From the NCBI GenBank assembly GCA_024349765.1, contig AP026073.1, positions 1,798,001 to 1,862,000 of the forward strand: a stretch of DNA of 64,000 nucleotides, read 5' to 3'. Below the pieces are notes generated by a model. The model saw nothing but the letters and a program-made list of their open reading frames with translations, had not been told where the DNA came from and made no database searches. Each line of letters opens with the position of its first letter. Positions within the stretch are counted from its first letter, which is position 1. Both the position numbers and the translations under genes were made by a program. Shown one piece after another: positions 49,865-59,642 of this stretch. Source of the DNA: Streptomyces nigrescens. GTDB lineage: Bacteria > Actinomycetota > Actinomycetes > Streptomycetales > Streptomycetaceae.

Positions 49865-51270
49865 GGAACCCCCGCGCCACCTGGCAGGCCGCCGCGCTGG
49901 CCCTGACGCTGACCGCGGCGGTCTCCGGCTGCACCTCCGGCCCCGGGCCCGGCCCCGAGAAGGGCCCGATCGTCCTGGCCACCGGCAGCGACCTCAGCAG
50001 CACCGGCGTCCGCCAGGCCCTCATCCGGGCCTTCGAGAAGCGCACCGGCCGTTCGGTGCGGATCGTCGAGCTGCCGGACACCGCCGACGGCCAGCGCAGC
50101 CAGCTGCTGGCCGCCGGCCAGTCCGGCAGCGGCGCCTACGACGTGCTCAACCTCGACGTGGCCTGGACCGCGGAGTTCGCCGAGGCGGGCGTCATCCGCC
50201 CCTGGGGCACGAGCCTGGACGGCGACTTCCTCGACAGCGTGGTGAAGACCGTCGACTACGACGACAAGATCTGGGCCGTCCCCTTCAACACCGACGCCGG
50301 CCTCCTCTACTACCGCAAGGACATCCTCGCCAAGTACGGCCACGGCTCCCCACCGCCCGACAACTGGGGGCAGTTGAAGGACCTGGCCCTCACGGTCACC
50401 GGCGCGTACAACCGCGCTCTCGCCCGCAAGGCCGAGGACGGCAAGGTCCCCGAGGACCGGCGGATGTACGGCATGGTCGCCCAGCTGCGGCCCTACGAGG
50501 GCCTGACCGTCAACACCCTGGAGTCCGCCTGGGCCACCGGCGGCGACCCGGACGCCACCAGCTTCACCAAGGGCGAGCAGGTCGGCGCCCTCCAGCTGGG
50601 CGTCGCGGACCTCAAGGACCGGCTGGACACGATCATGCCGCACGCGGCCATGACCATGGACGAGACGGAGAGCCGCCGCTGGTTCGCCGACGGCCGGGCG
50701 CTGTTCATGCGCAACTGGCCGGTGGAGTACGCCTCGGTCGCCGAGAAGCTCACCCCGGGCACGCAGTTCGACGTCGCCGAGCTGCCGGCCCGGCCCGCCG
50801 ACGGCAAGCGGATCTCCGTCCTGGGCGGGCAGAACCTGGCGATCTCCGCCGGCAGCAAGCGGCCGGCGGGGGCCCGCGCGCTGATCGAGGCGCTCACCGG
50901 CCCGGCGAGTGAACGCTGTCTGCTGGAACGGGGGTTCGCGGCCACCCGCGACTCGGCGTACCGGGCGGCGGGCAAGGCGCCGGTCTGCCCGCTGCCGCCC
51001 GAACGGGGCGAGCACGGCGCCACCGGGCAGCCCTGGCCCGGCCAGGAGCCGCCGTACACCAGGACGCTGTACGCGGCGCTGCTGGCGGCCGAGCCGCGCC
51101 CGCGCAGCGCCCACTACCAGACCTTCAGCAAGGTCGTGCAGATCCGGGTCTCGGAGTATCTGGGCAGCCGCGGCGGTACGGCCATCGCCGACGAGCTGGC
51201 CCGCGAGGCCGACGAGGCGCTCAGCGGCCGGGGCGCACAACGGGCGAGGCGCCCGGCGGAGGACGGCTGA
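49861..51270 (+). CDS. Extracellular solute-binding lipoprotein (family 1)
   Basis: 469 residues from GTG 49861 (GTGA overlap). Lipoprotein signal: hydrophobic ALALTLTAAVSG then C24. SBP family 1 body: IVLATGSDLSSTGVRQALIRAFEKRTG, YDVLNLDVAWTAEFAEAGVI, WAVPFNTDAGLLYYRKDIL and GGQNLAISAGSKRPAGAR (given in parts). It looks like a sugar/oligosaccharide binding protein, but no ABC permease or ATPase genes accompany it, so it more likely serves the caspase protein than a transporter. A terminator stem begins inside its last codons. Confidence 0.85.
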   Translation: MRNPRATWQAAALALTLTAAVSGCTSGPGPGPEKGPIVLATGSDLSSTGVRQALIRAFEKRTGRSVRIVELPDTADGQRSQLLAAGQSGSGAYDVLNLDVAWTAEFAEAGVIRPWGTSLDGDFLDSVVKTVDYDDKIWAVPFNTDAGLLYYRKDILAKYGHGSPPPDNWGQLKDLALTVTGAYNRALARKAEDGKVPEDRRMYGMVAQLRPYEGLTVNTLESAWATGGDPDATSFTKGEQVGALQLGVADLKDRLDTIMPHAAMTMDETESRRWFADGRALFMRNWPVEYASVAEKLTPGTQFDVAELPARPADGKRISVLGGQNLAISAGSKRPAGARALIEALTGPASERCLLERGFAATRDSAYRAAGKAPVCPLPPERGEHGATGQPWPGQEPPYTRTLYAALLAAEPRPRSAHYQTFSKVVQIRVSEYLGSRGGTAIADELAREADEALSGRGAQRARRPAEDG

Positions 51271-51295
51271 TGCCGTGTTCCGCCGGGCGCCTCGC
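51244..51295 (+). terminator. Terminator overlapping the end of the lipoprotein gene
   Basis: Perfect 17-bp inverted repeat (51244-51260 with 51279-51295); the left arm is coding, the 18-nt loop contains the TGA. Confidence 0.8.
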
Positions 51296-51340
51296 GCCGT
51301 CGGCCCGGTCGTCGGGTGCCGCTGTCCGCCGTCGGCGGGG

Positions 51341-51577
51341 TCAGGCGGCGACGATCAGGTAGATGCCGTAGGCCACGGCCGCCGCGCACAGGGCGAAGGC
51401 GGCCAGCGCACCGGCCCGCGCGCCCGCCCCGGGCGCGGTCGCGGCAGCCGCCTCGCCCTCCCGGACCGGCTTGCGGGAGGTGCCGACGATGCCGACGGTG
51501 AAGAGGCCCACCAGCCCGACCGTCACCACGAGGGTGACGCCGAAGACCTGGCCGAGGGCTGCCCAGTCGATGGTCAT
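51341..51577 (-). CDS. Small two-helix membrane protein downstream of pit
   Basis: 78 residues: helix 1 GQVFGVTLVVTVGLVGLFTVGIVG, basic loop TSRKPVREGEA, helix 2 AGALAAFALCAAAVAYGIYLIVAA (shown here in part). It follows the pit gene by 22 nt on the same strand and is probably co-transcribed. Similar small proteins accompany PiT in actinobacteria; function unknown. Confidence 0.78.
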   Translation of the reverse strand: MTIDWAALGQVFGVTLVVTVGLVGLFTVGIVGTSRKPVREGEAAAATAPGAGARAGALAAFALCAAAVAYGIYLIVAA

Positions 51578-51599
51578 GGGGTTCCTTAGGTGAGAGCCG

Positions 51600-52898
51600 C
51601 TAGCGGGTGACCGTCGCGGCCTGGGCGCGCGGGGCGGTGGTGGTCGGGGTGTCGGTGGCGGCGGCCTGGGCCGGCACCGGGGCGTCGGCCGGGGCGTCGA
51701 CGGCCGGGGTCTCGACGGCCGGGGCCGGGTGGCCGGCCGGGGGAGGGGAGACGGCGCGCAGCGCGGCGGTCACCACGCCCACCGGTTCGGCGGCCGGGCC
51801 CTCGTTGACATTGGTGTGGTCGATCGGCTTGCGCCGGGAGGCGGCCCAGATCGCACCGCAGACGCCCAGCGCGAGGACCGCCACCGCGGCCACGCCCCAG
51901 GTGCCCTGACCGGCCAGGAACGCGGCGCCCGCGGCGACCGCGCCGGCGGCCGGCAGCGTCAGGGCCCAGGCGGCGACCATCCGGCCGGCCGTGGACCAGC
52001 GCACCACGCCGCCCTTGCGGCCGAGGCCCGAGCCCATCACGGAGCCGGAGCAGACCTGGGTGGTGGAGAGCGCGAAGCCGAGGTGGGAGGAGGCCAGGAT
52101 GGTGGCCGCGGCGCCGGTCTGGGCGGCGAAGCCCTGCGGCGGCTGGATGTCGGTGATGCCCTTGCCCATCGTGCGGATGATCCGCCAGCCGCCCAGGTAC
52201 GTGCCGAGCGCGATGGCCAGGCCGGCCGAGGCGATGACCCACAGCGGCGGGTCGGCGTGCGGGGCGACGACCCCGCCGGTGATCAGCGCGAGGGTGATCA
52301 CGCCCATCGTCTTCTGGGCGTCGTTGGTGCCGTGGGCGAGGGAGACCAGGGCGGCCGAGGCGATCTGCCCGGCGCGGTAGCCCTTGGCGGTGTCGGCCTC
52401 GTCGCGGCCGCGGGCCAGGCGGTAGGTGAGCCGGGTCGCCGCCATCGAGGCCAGGCCCGCGACGAACGGGGCGGCCACCGCCGGGATCAGGACCTTCATC
52501 ACCACGGCCTCGCCGTGCACGCCGTGGGTGCCGACGGACACCAGGGTGGCGCCGATGAGGCCGCCGAAGAGTGCGTGGGAGGAACTGGAGGGCAGGCCCG
52601 CGAGCCAGGTGACCAGGTTCCAGACGATCGCGCCGACCAGGCCGGCGAAGATCACCTCCGGTCTGATGCCGGAGGCTTCGTCGATGATGCCGCCGGAGAT
52701 GGTCTTGGCCACCTCGACGGAGAGGAACGCGCCGACAAGATTGAGGACTGCCGACATCGCCACCGCGGTCTTGGGTCGCAATGCCCCGGTGGAGATGGTG
52801 GTGGCCATTGCGTTGGCCGTGTCGTGGAAGCCGTTCGTAAAGTCGAACACCAAGGCCGTGACGATCACGATCCCGATGAGAAGCGTGATGTGTTCCAT
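51600..52898 (-). CDS. pit: Low-affinity inorganic phosphate transporter (PiT family)
   Basis: 432 residues, about ten membrane helices. The PiT signature repeats appear twice: FDFTNGFHDTANAMAT (N-half) and SLAHGTNDAQKTMGVI (C-half), plus GLPSSSSHALFGGLIGA and SSHLGFALSTTQVCSGSVMG. It symports phosphate with protons or cations. The last 85 residues are a Pro/Ala/Thr-rich cytosolic tail. A PHO box 54-72 nt before the start implies control by PhoP. Confidence 0.94.
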   Translation of the reverse strand: MEHITLLIGIVIVTALVFDFTNGFHDTANAMATTISTGALRPKTAVAMSAVLNLVGAFLSVEVAKTISGGIIDEASGIRPEVIFAGLVGAIVWNLVTWLAGLPSSSSHALFGGLIGATLVSVGTHGVHGEAVVMKVLIPAVAAPFVAGLASMAATRLTYRLARGRDEADTAKGYRAGQIASAALVSLAHGTNDAQKTMGVITLALITGGVVAPHADPPLWVIASAGLAIALGTYLGGWRIIRTMGKGITDIQPPQGFAAQTGAAATILASSHLGFALSTTQVCSGSVMGSGLGRKGGVVRWSTAGRMVAAWALTLPAAGAVAAGAAFLAGQGTWGVAAVAVLALGVCGAIWAASRRKPIDHTNVNEGPAAEPVGVVTAALRAVSPPPAGHPAPAVETPAVDAPADAPVPAQAAATDTPTTTAPRAQAATVTR

Positions 52899-52951
52899 TC
52901 ACCCAGGCAATCAGTTCGAAGGTCAGTGTCGCTCGGAACGTACGGAGGGCG

Positions 52952-52970
52952 GGTGAACGGAAGGTGAACT
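52952..52970 (-). promoter_or_regulatory. PHO box upstream of pit
   Basis: On the minus strand two perfect GTTCACC units (starting 52969 and 52958) are 11 bp apart, the direct-repeat unit bound by PhoP in Streptomyces. Candidate -10 TACGTT lies about 20 nt further toward pit. Confidence 0.82.
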
Positions 52971-53164
52971 GGGCCGGGCGCGATGATGACGCCCCCGCAG
53001 TGTTCACGCGGAGGCGCCCCCGCTGTCACTTTCGTCTCACCCGTCGGTGAACTCGCTGGGCTACGCCGGTCCGTAGCCGGTCGCGACGTGCATGACAATG
53101 CGAAGGTAACGGATCAGTCGCCCAAGACGGTCGATCCCCGGCCAATTCGCCCCAGTCCCGCAGT

Positions 53165-53183
53165 TATCCCCATATGGGGGATA
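53165..53183. promoter_or_regulatory. CsoR-like C/G-tract palindrome
   Basis: TATCCCCATATGGGGGATA: arms TATCCCC and GGGGGATA around ATAT. Its C-tract/G-tract shape resembles operators of CsoR/RcnR-type metal or persulfide repressors. It lies 95 nt upstream of the class II aldolase. Confidence 0.4.
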
Positions 53184-53277
53184 CCGCTCCGGCGGGCCCC
53201 CGGCGTACCCTTCCCCGGCCTGCTCGTACGGTGGCGCGCACTGCATCCGCACTCGCCGCACCGCGCCGGAGGACCCC

Positions 53278-53946
53278 ATGAAGGACCGTCCCGACCAGCT
53301 CGCCGCCGCCTGGAGCGACCTGGTCGAAACCGCCCGCAGAACCGTCGCCGACGGCCTGGTCGTCGGCACCTCGGGGAACGTCTCGTGCCGCCTGAAGGAC
53401 CTGATCCTGGTCACCCCCAGCGGCGTCCCCTACGACCGGCTCGGCCCGCAGGACACCACCGCCGTCGACCTCGAAGGACGCCAGATCATCGGCCACCTCC
53501 GGCCGACCAGCGAGCTCCCGATGCACCTGGCGGTCTACCGCAGCACCCCCGCCGGCGCCGTCGTCCACACCCACGCCCCGCACGCCACCGCGGTCTCCAC
53601 CCTCGTCCCCGAACTCCCCCCGGTCCACTACATGGCCGCGGCACTCGGCGGCCCCGTCCGCGTCGCCCCCTACGCGCTCTACGGCAGCGACGAGCTCGCC
53701 GGCCACATGCTGGAGGCGCTCCGCGACCGCACCGGCTGCCTGCTGCAGAACCACGGCACCCTCACCTACGGCGACAGCCTCGACCAGGCCCTGGACCGCA
53801 CCGCCCAGCTGGAGTGGATGTCCCGGGTCTGGCTGCTCGCCCACTCCGTGCCCGGCCGCACGCCGGCCGTGCTGTCCCCCGCCCAGCTCGACGCGGCCGG
53901 CACCCGCCTGGGCGGCTACGGCCAGCCCAACGGCGCCCGCGGCTGA
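53278..53946 (+). CDS. Class II aldolase/adducin-family protein
   Basis: 222 residues. Zinc site of the fuculose-phosphate-aldolase fold: HTHAPHA (about 99-105) and LLQNHGTLTYG, with acid/base glutamate in RPTSELPMHLAVY and phosphate loop SGNVSCR. It would cleave a phosphosugar (L-fuculose-1-P type) or dehydrate methylthioribulose-P. Substrate undetermined; no fucose genes nearby. Confidence 0.88.
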   Translation: MKDRPDQLAAAWSDLVETARRTVADGLVVGTSGNVSCRLKDLILVTPSGVPYDRLGPQDTTAVDLEGRQIIGHLRPTSELPMHLAVYRSTPAGAVVHTHAPHATAVSTLVPELPPVHYMAAALGGPVRVAPYALYGSDELAGHMLEALRDRTGCLLQNHGTLTYGDSLDQALDRTAQLEWMSRVWLLAHSVPGRTPAVLSPAQLDAAGTRLGGYGQPNGARG

Positions 53947-54069
53947 CCGCGGCCGGAGCCCGAACGCACCCGGGGCGGCGGCCCGCACAGTAGGGCGGCC
54001 GCCGTCCCGCGGTCACCCCGGCGACTGCGCCAAGTGGCCGCACCCGGCGCCGCCGCCCACACTGAGGGG

Positions 54070-55197
54070 GTGCGTCCGGTTACCGCGGCGGCTGTGGCCG
54101 TCCTCACCGTGGCCGGTGCCGGGGCGGCCGCCGTGGCGGTCGGCCGGTACGCCGGCGACATTGCCCTGAAACCATCGCCCGACCACCCCCTACCGGGGGA
54201 CTCCCGGCTCACCGTGCACTCCGCCGGCGACCAGCGGATCGCCCTCACCCGCAGCCTGGCGTCCCTGCGCCCCGGCACCTACGGCCTGACCGGCGCCGGC
54301 TGCCACGCGGAGGTCGGCTCCGTCGTGCACGGCGCCCCGCACCCCGCCGACGCCGTCGTCCGCCGCCTGGAGCGGGTCACCCACGGCACCCTGCGGCCCG
54401 GTATGCGGATGCGGCTCACCCCGCAGGTGCACAGCGGCAACCCCCGCGACGCCCTCGGCCTCGACTGCGCCGACGTCGACGTCCCCGGCGAACTCGGGCC
54501 GCTGCCGGCCTGGTTCGTCCCCGGCGTACGCGACACCTGGGTCATCACCGCGCACGGCCTGGGCACCACCCGCGAACACCCCATGGTGGTCATGCCGTTC
54601 CTGCACCGCCACCGGCTGCCCGTCCTCGACCTGGCCTACCGCAACGACCCGGGCGCCCCGCGCACCTCCGACGGCATCAACCACCTCGGCGACAGCGAAT
54701 GGCGCGACCTGGACGCGGCGATCCGCTACGCCGTCCGCTACGGCGCCCGCGACGTCGTCCTCCACGGCTGGGGCGTCGGCGCCACCATGGCGCTGCGCGC
54801 CGCCACCCACTCCGCGCTGCGCGACCGGATCAGCGGACTGATCCTGGACTCGCCGGTCCTGGACCGGCACACCACCGTCCGCGCGCTGGCCGCCGCCCGG
54901 GGGGTCCCGCGCGCCCTGCTGCCGCTCGTCGTCCGGGCCGCCGAGGGCGTCACCGGGATGCCCGTCCACCGCCCCGCCGACGCCGCGGACCCGGCCGCGC
55001 TCAACGCGCCCACGCTGATCTTCCACGGCCCCGACGACCGGATCGCCCCCTGGGCGGCCTCCCGCGCCTTCGCCGCCCGCCGCCCCGACCTGGTCACCCT
55101 GCACGCCGTCCCGCACGCCCCGCACGCCGCGATGTGGAACGCCGACCCGGTCGGCTACGAGGAGGCGCTGCGCCGCTTCCTCACCCCCCTCATGTGA
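54070..55197 (+). CDS. Alpha/beta-hydrolase-fold protein lacking the nucleophile serine
   Basis: 375 residues from GTG 54070, with CACACT 6 nt upstream in leaderless-type position. N-terminal hydrophobic segment (VTAAAVAVLTVAGAGAAAVAV) suggests a membrane anchor. Hydrolase fold: WVITAHGLGTTREHPMV oxyanion region, DLAYRNDPGAP, then the elbow HGWGVGATMAL, aspartate in FHGPDDRIAPW and histidine in PHAPHAAMW. The nucleophile elbow is G-W-G-V-G where family members have G-W-S-x-G; the codon GGC replaces AGC. Acid and histidine are kept. Catalysis by the usual route is therefore unlikely. Confidence 0.83.
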   Translation: MRPVTAAAVAVLTVAGAGAAAVAVGRYAGDIALKPSPDHPLPGDSRLTVHSAGDQRIALTRSLASLRPGTYGLTGAGCHAEVGSVVHGAPHPADAVVRRLERVTHGTLRPGMRMRLTPQVHSGNPRDALGLDCADVDVPGELGPLPAWFVPGVRDTWVITAHGLGTTREHPMVVMPFLHRHRLPVLDLAYRNDPGAPRTSDGINHLGDSEWRDLDAAIRYAVRYGARDVVLHGWGVGATMALRAATHSALRDRISGLILDSPVLDRHTTVRALAAARGVPRALLPLVVRAAEGVTGMPVHRPADAADPAALNAPTLIFHGPDDRIAPWAASRAFAARRPDLVTLHAVPHAPHAAMWNADPVGYEEALRRFLTPLM

Positions 55198-55416
55198 CGC
55201 CCCGCGCGGCGGCCGGGGTGCCGTGTCGTGTGCCGCCGGGCGTGCTGCCGGGCGCGCCGCGGCCCCCGGCCCCGGCCCGGCCGGCGCGGTGACACCCCGG
55301 CATACGCAAGGACAACTCCCCCCATCCGGGATGGGTCGGCGCGATGACGGCGTCCCACCAGATCGCAAGCCGGGTTCCGATTGGGCTTTCGGGCCGTCAG
55401 CGGCAAGACTGCTCCT

Positions 55417-56895
55417 GTGACGTCCCGTACTCCGCGCGACTCCCGGCTCCGACTCGTCCCCCGTCAACCGGTTGCGGCCGCCCGCCGGGCGGTGACAACC
55501 CGGGCCAAGCGGCCGGCGCCCCGCCCGCCCGAGGGCACCCCGCCGCCCGCGGAACTGGCCCGCCAGGCCCGCGCCGTGCTGGCCGGCGCGGCCCGGCTCG
55601 CCCGCTGGGCCGACGGCCCCGGCGCGGCCGGCGGCACCGGCGGCGGTCTGCGGGCCGGCCCGGACGGCGCGCTGCCGGCGGCGGCGGTGGAACGCGCCGC
55701 GGACGCGCTCGCCCTGACGCCGCGGCAGGTGCGCACCGACTGGGACCTGGCCCGGCTCGCCGGACTCATCGAGCTGCACGACGGCCTGGTCCGCCCGGGC
55801 TGGCGGCTGCGCGCCTGGGACCGCGACGACACCGCCGTGCTGCGCGGCTGGGTCGCCCTCTTCGACGCCTGGTCGCTGGCCCGCCCCGCCCCGGCCGGCG
55901 CCGCCCCCGCGATCGTCGCCGAGGTCGTCGAGGCACTGCCGCAACTGCTCTCCCTGCTGCACCTGTCCGCCGGGCCGGTACGCCTGCCGGTCCTGCTGGA
56001 CATGCTCGAACAGCGGGTCACCGAACTCCGCACGGAACGCTGCGAGGTCCCCTACGGCCAGGACGCCCCGGACGCCGCGCACGCGCCCGGTGCCCCGCAC
56101 CCGGCGCCCGACCCGGCCGACGACTCCGCGGGGGCGTCGCTGGCCGAACTCCTGGGCTGGGCGCTGGAGGCCCTGCTGACCGTCGGCGCGCTGGTGCCTT
56201 CGCGCGGGGCCGGGGACGGTGCCTGCCACAGCGCGGACGACGCGGCCGAGGCGCAGCTCACCCCGCTGGGCAACTGGTCGGTGTGGGTCAAGCTGGAGCA
56301 GATCTGCGTGGCCGCGCAGAGCCCGGCCGGCAACATCGAGCAGTCCGCGGAGGCGATGCTGCGCGGCTGCGCCCGGCTGACCCCGGGACCGGCCCGCGCC
56401 GAGTACCGCGCCTGGCTCGCCGCCCGCTCCGTCGGCGCGGCCGTCGAGGAACTGCTGACCGTGGCCCGCGGTGAGGACGCGCTGCTGCGCGGCCTGGCCT
56501 TCGAGGCGCTGCGGGCCGTCGGCGCCCCCGCCGAGCAGGCCGTACGCTCCGCCGCCGAGGAGCCCGTGCTGCGTCCGTACGCCCTGCTGTGGCTCGTCGA
56601 GCACGAGGGCGGCGACCCGGAGACCGCGCCGGACGTGCTCACCCGCGAGGAGTCGACCTGGCTGTGGGTGGACACCGCGGCGGCGGTCGCCGACCACGGC
56701 GAGACCCAGCTGCTCGTGCGCCACCTCGACTCGGCGGTCCAGGGCTCGGTGCCCCGCCTCCTCGAAGAGGTACGCGCCGTCGGCCACCCCCGCACCGTCC
56801 AGGTGCTGGTCGCGCTGGCCGCGGCCCACCCCGACCCGGCCCTCGCCAAGGCCGTGCGCCGGGCGGCGTTCCAGGTGCACACCGGCGGGGCCTGA
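55417..56895 (+). CDS. Conserved hypothetical protein, paralogue of the gene at 9463
   Basis: 492 residues from GTG 55417 (AAGACT box 6 nt before it, leaderless-type). Basic Pro/Arg-rich N-terminus (about 60 residues), then RLARWAD, WDLARLAGLIEL, LTPLGNW, WLAARS, HEAT-like helices (LLRGLAFEALRAVGAPAEQAV, RPYALLWLVEHEGG) and WLWVDTAAAVADHG, in the same order as in the protein at 9463. Unknown function. Confidence 0.84.
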   Translation: MTSRTPRDSRLRLVPRQPVAAARRAVTTRAKRPAPRPPEGTPPPAELARQARAVLAGAARLARWADGPGAAGGTGGGLRAGPDGALPAAAVERAADALALTPRQVRTDWDLARLAGLIELHDGLVRPGWRLRAWDRDDTAVLRGWVALFDAWSLARPAPAGAAPAIVAEVVEALPQLLSLLHLSAGPVRLPVLLDMLEQRVTELRTERCEVPYGQDAPDAAHAPGAPHPAPDPADDSAGASLAELLGWALEALLTVGALVPSRGAGDGACHSADDAAEAQLTPLGNWSVWVKLEQICVAAQSPAGNIEQSAEAMLRGCARLTPGPARAEYRAWLAARSVGAAVEELLTVARGEDALLRGLAFEALRAVGAPAEQAVRSAAEEPVLRPYALLWLVEHEGGDPETAPDVLTREESTWLWVDTAAAVADHGETQLLVRHLDSAVQGSVPRLLEEVRAVGHPRTVQVLVALAAAHPDPALAKAVRRAAFQVHTGGA

Positions 56896-56929
56896 CCGCC
56901 GGCGGCCGGTGCCGGCCCGGGCCAGGAGG

Positions 56930-57355
56930 TCAGGGCCCGGCACCGGCAGCGGCCACGGCCGGGGTGTAGGTGCCGAAGCTCCAGACGTTGCCCTCGGCGT
57001 CCCGGGCGAGGTACTCCCGCGAGCCGTACTCCATGTCGGTGGGCGGCAGCAGGATCTCCACGCCCGCCCGCTCGGCCCGCCGGTGGTGGGCGTCGGTGTC
57101 CTCCACGCGGACGTAGACGCCGACCGGCCCGGCCTCCTCCATCGCCTCGGCGAAGACCCCGCCGCGCCCTTTCGAACCCAGCATCACCGTGCCGTTGCCG
57201 TAGGAGAGTTCGGCGTGCAGCACCAGGCCGCCCTCGGTCTCGTACTTCGCGCCGACGGTGAAGCCGAACGCCTCCGTCAGCTGGGCGATGGCGGCCCGGG
57301 CGTCCTGGTAGAGCACCGTCGGGTACATCGTCGGGGTCCCTGGCATCGTGATCAC
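56930..57355 (-). CDS. VOC-family protein (glyoxalase/bleomycin-resistance fold)
   Basis: 141 residues from GTG 57355 (GAGGA 7 nt upstream); ATG 57346 is the alternative. PTVLYQDARAAIAQLTEAFGF, AELSYGNGTVMLGS, VYVRVEDTDAHHRRAERAG, and GSREYLARDAEGNVWSFGTY typical of PhnB-like/VOC dimers. Could bind a small drug or carbonyl metabolite. Confidence 0.86.
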   Translation of the reverse strand: MITMPGTPTMYPTVLYQDARAAIAQLTEAFGFTVGAKYETEGGLVLHAELSYGNGTVMLGSKGRGGVFAEAMEEAGPVGVYVRVEDTDAHHRRAERAGVEILLPPTDMEYGSREYLARDAEGNVWSFGTYTPAVAAAGAGP

Positions 57356-57532
57356 GGTCCTTTCCTCGGCGGCTTCATGTGTCCCGGATCACAGTCTTGC
57401 ACCGGGGACCGACAACGCCCTCCCGCGCTCCGCGCGAGGTGTCGCAGCGCACGGCGTCGCCCGCGCCCGGGACCGGCGAACGGGCCGTACGCCCCCGCCC
57501 GGCGGCCGGAAAAACTACTTGCACCGGCCCGT

Positions 57533-57545
57533 TAGACTGCCTCCC
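57533..57545 (+). promoter_or_regulatory. -10 box of the ABC-F leader transcript
   Basis: TAGACT (57533-57538) 7 nt before the leader-peptide ATG, so the leader ORF itself would be translated leaderless. Confidence 0.55.
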
Positions 57546-57572
57546 ATGGCAGTTCTCCTCTGGGTTCATTAG
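57546..57572 (+). CDS. Eight-residue leader peptide MAVLLWVH upstream of the ABC-F gene
   Basis: ATG-TAG ORF of nine codons right after a TAGACT box; its stop overlaps the first arm of an inverted repeat that ends 21 nt before the ABC-F start. Many ABC-F ribosome-protection genes are controlled by ribosome stalling on such leaders. Confidence 0.65.
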   Translation: MAVLLWVH

Positions 57573-57615
57573 ACGGCGCAGCCCGCTCTCGGACCGTCCG
57601 TCCAATCCGCCGTCT
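57571..57615 (+). promoter_or_regulatory. Attenuator-like inverted repeat before the ABC-F gene
   Basis: AGACGGCG (57571-57578) pairs perfectly with CGCCGTCT (57608-57615). Inside lies a competing small hairpin GGAC-C-GTCC. A ribosome held on the leader ORF would cover the left arm and prevent the long stem. Confidence 0.55.
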
Positions 57616-57635
57616 TCCTGCCCTGGAGTTTTCCC

Positions 57636-59234
<1,599 letters not shown>

Positions 59235-59588
59235 GCCGGGCGCCCGGCCCGGGGGCCGTGGGCCGGGCCGCGGCGGCGCCCCGCGGTGCGCTAACGGGCG
59301 GGGGATCATGCCGTATGGATCATTCGGCCGACGTGTGATCCATCATCTGAGTGAGAACGGCTCGTACACCGGCGTGCCTGCGCGCGGCGTCCCGTCCGCT
59401 CCGACCCGGAGCGCACCTTTTCGGCCGTACGCCACCTGACCTGCCACTTCTCGTCCCGATCGGCGGCCGCTCGGCCCGCGGGACGAGCGGAATGACGCAT
59501 TCCGACCGCTCGGAACGGGCCCGTGGCGGCAAAGGATGTCGGAGAGACCTTGCGGAATGGGTGGCCAGGAAGCCGGGGAGGGGTGATC
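59235..59588. other. Gene-poor intergenic region with two inverted repeats
   Basis: No supportable gene. ATGGATCA (59315-59322) pairs with TGATCCAT (59336-59343). GGAATGACGCATTCC (59489-59503) is a perfect palindrome nested in GAGCGG/CCGCTC (59485-59511). They may be a terminator for the ABC-F gene and an operator for the HTH gene. Confidence 0.4.
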
Positions 59589-59642
59589 ATGAGAGTCCAG
59601 AGCGCACTTCCCACGAGGAGGCACGGGTGGCCGAGACTCTGA
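59589..59642 (+). CDS. 17-residue upstream ORF overlapping the HTH gene start
   Basis: ATG 59589 after a strong GGGGAGGGG; ends TGA 59640, 13 nt inside the HTH gene in another frame. Peptide MRVQSALPTRRHGWPRL. Could tune translation of the HTH gene. Confidence 0.35.
   Translation: MRVQSALPTRRHGWPRL

Noticed and set aside
47098-51270. A 1390-codon plus-strand open frame across the caspase region
   Set aside because: It is the shifted-frame shadow of the EACC1 and caspase genes, rich in Arg/Pro/Gly, up to the point where its frame coincides with the lipoprotein gene; only that last part is real.
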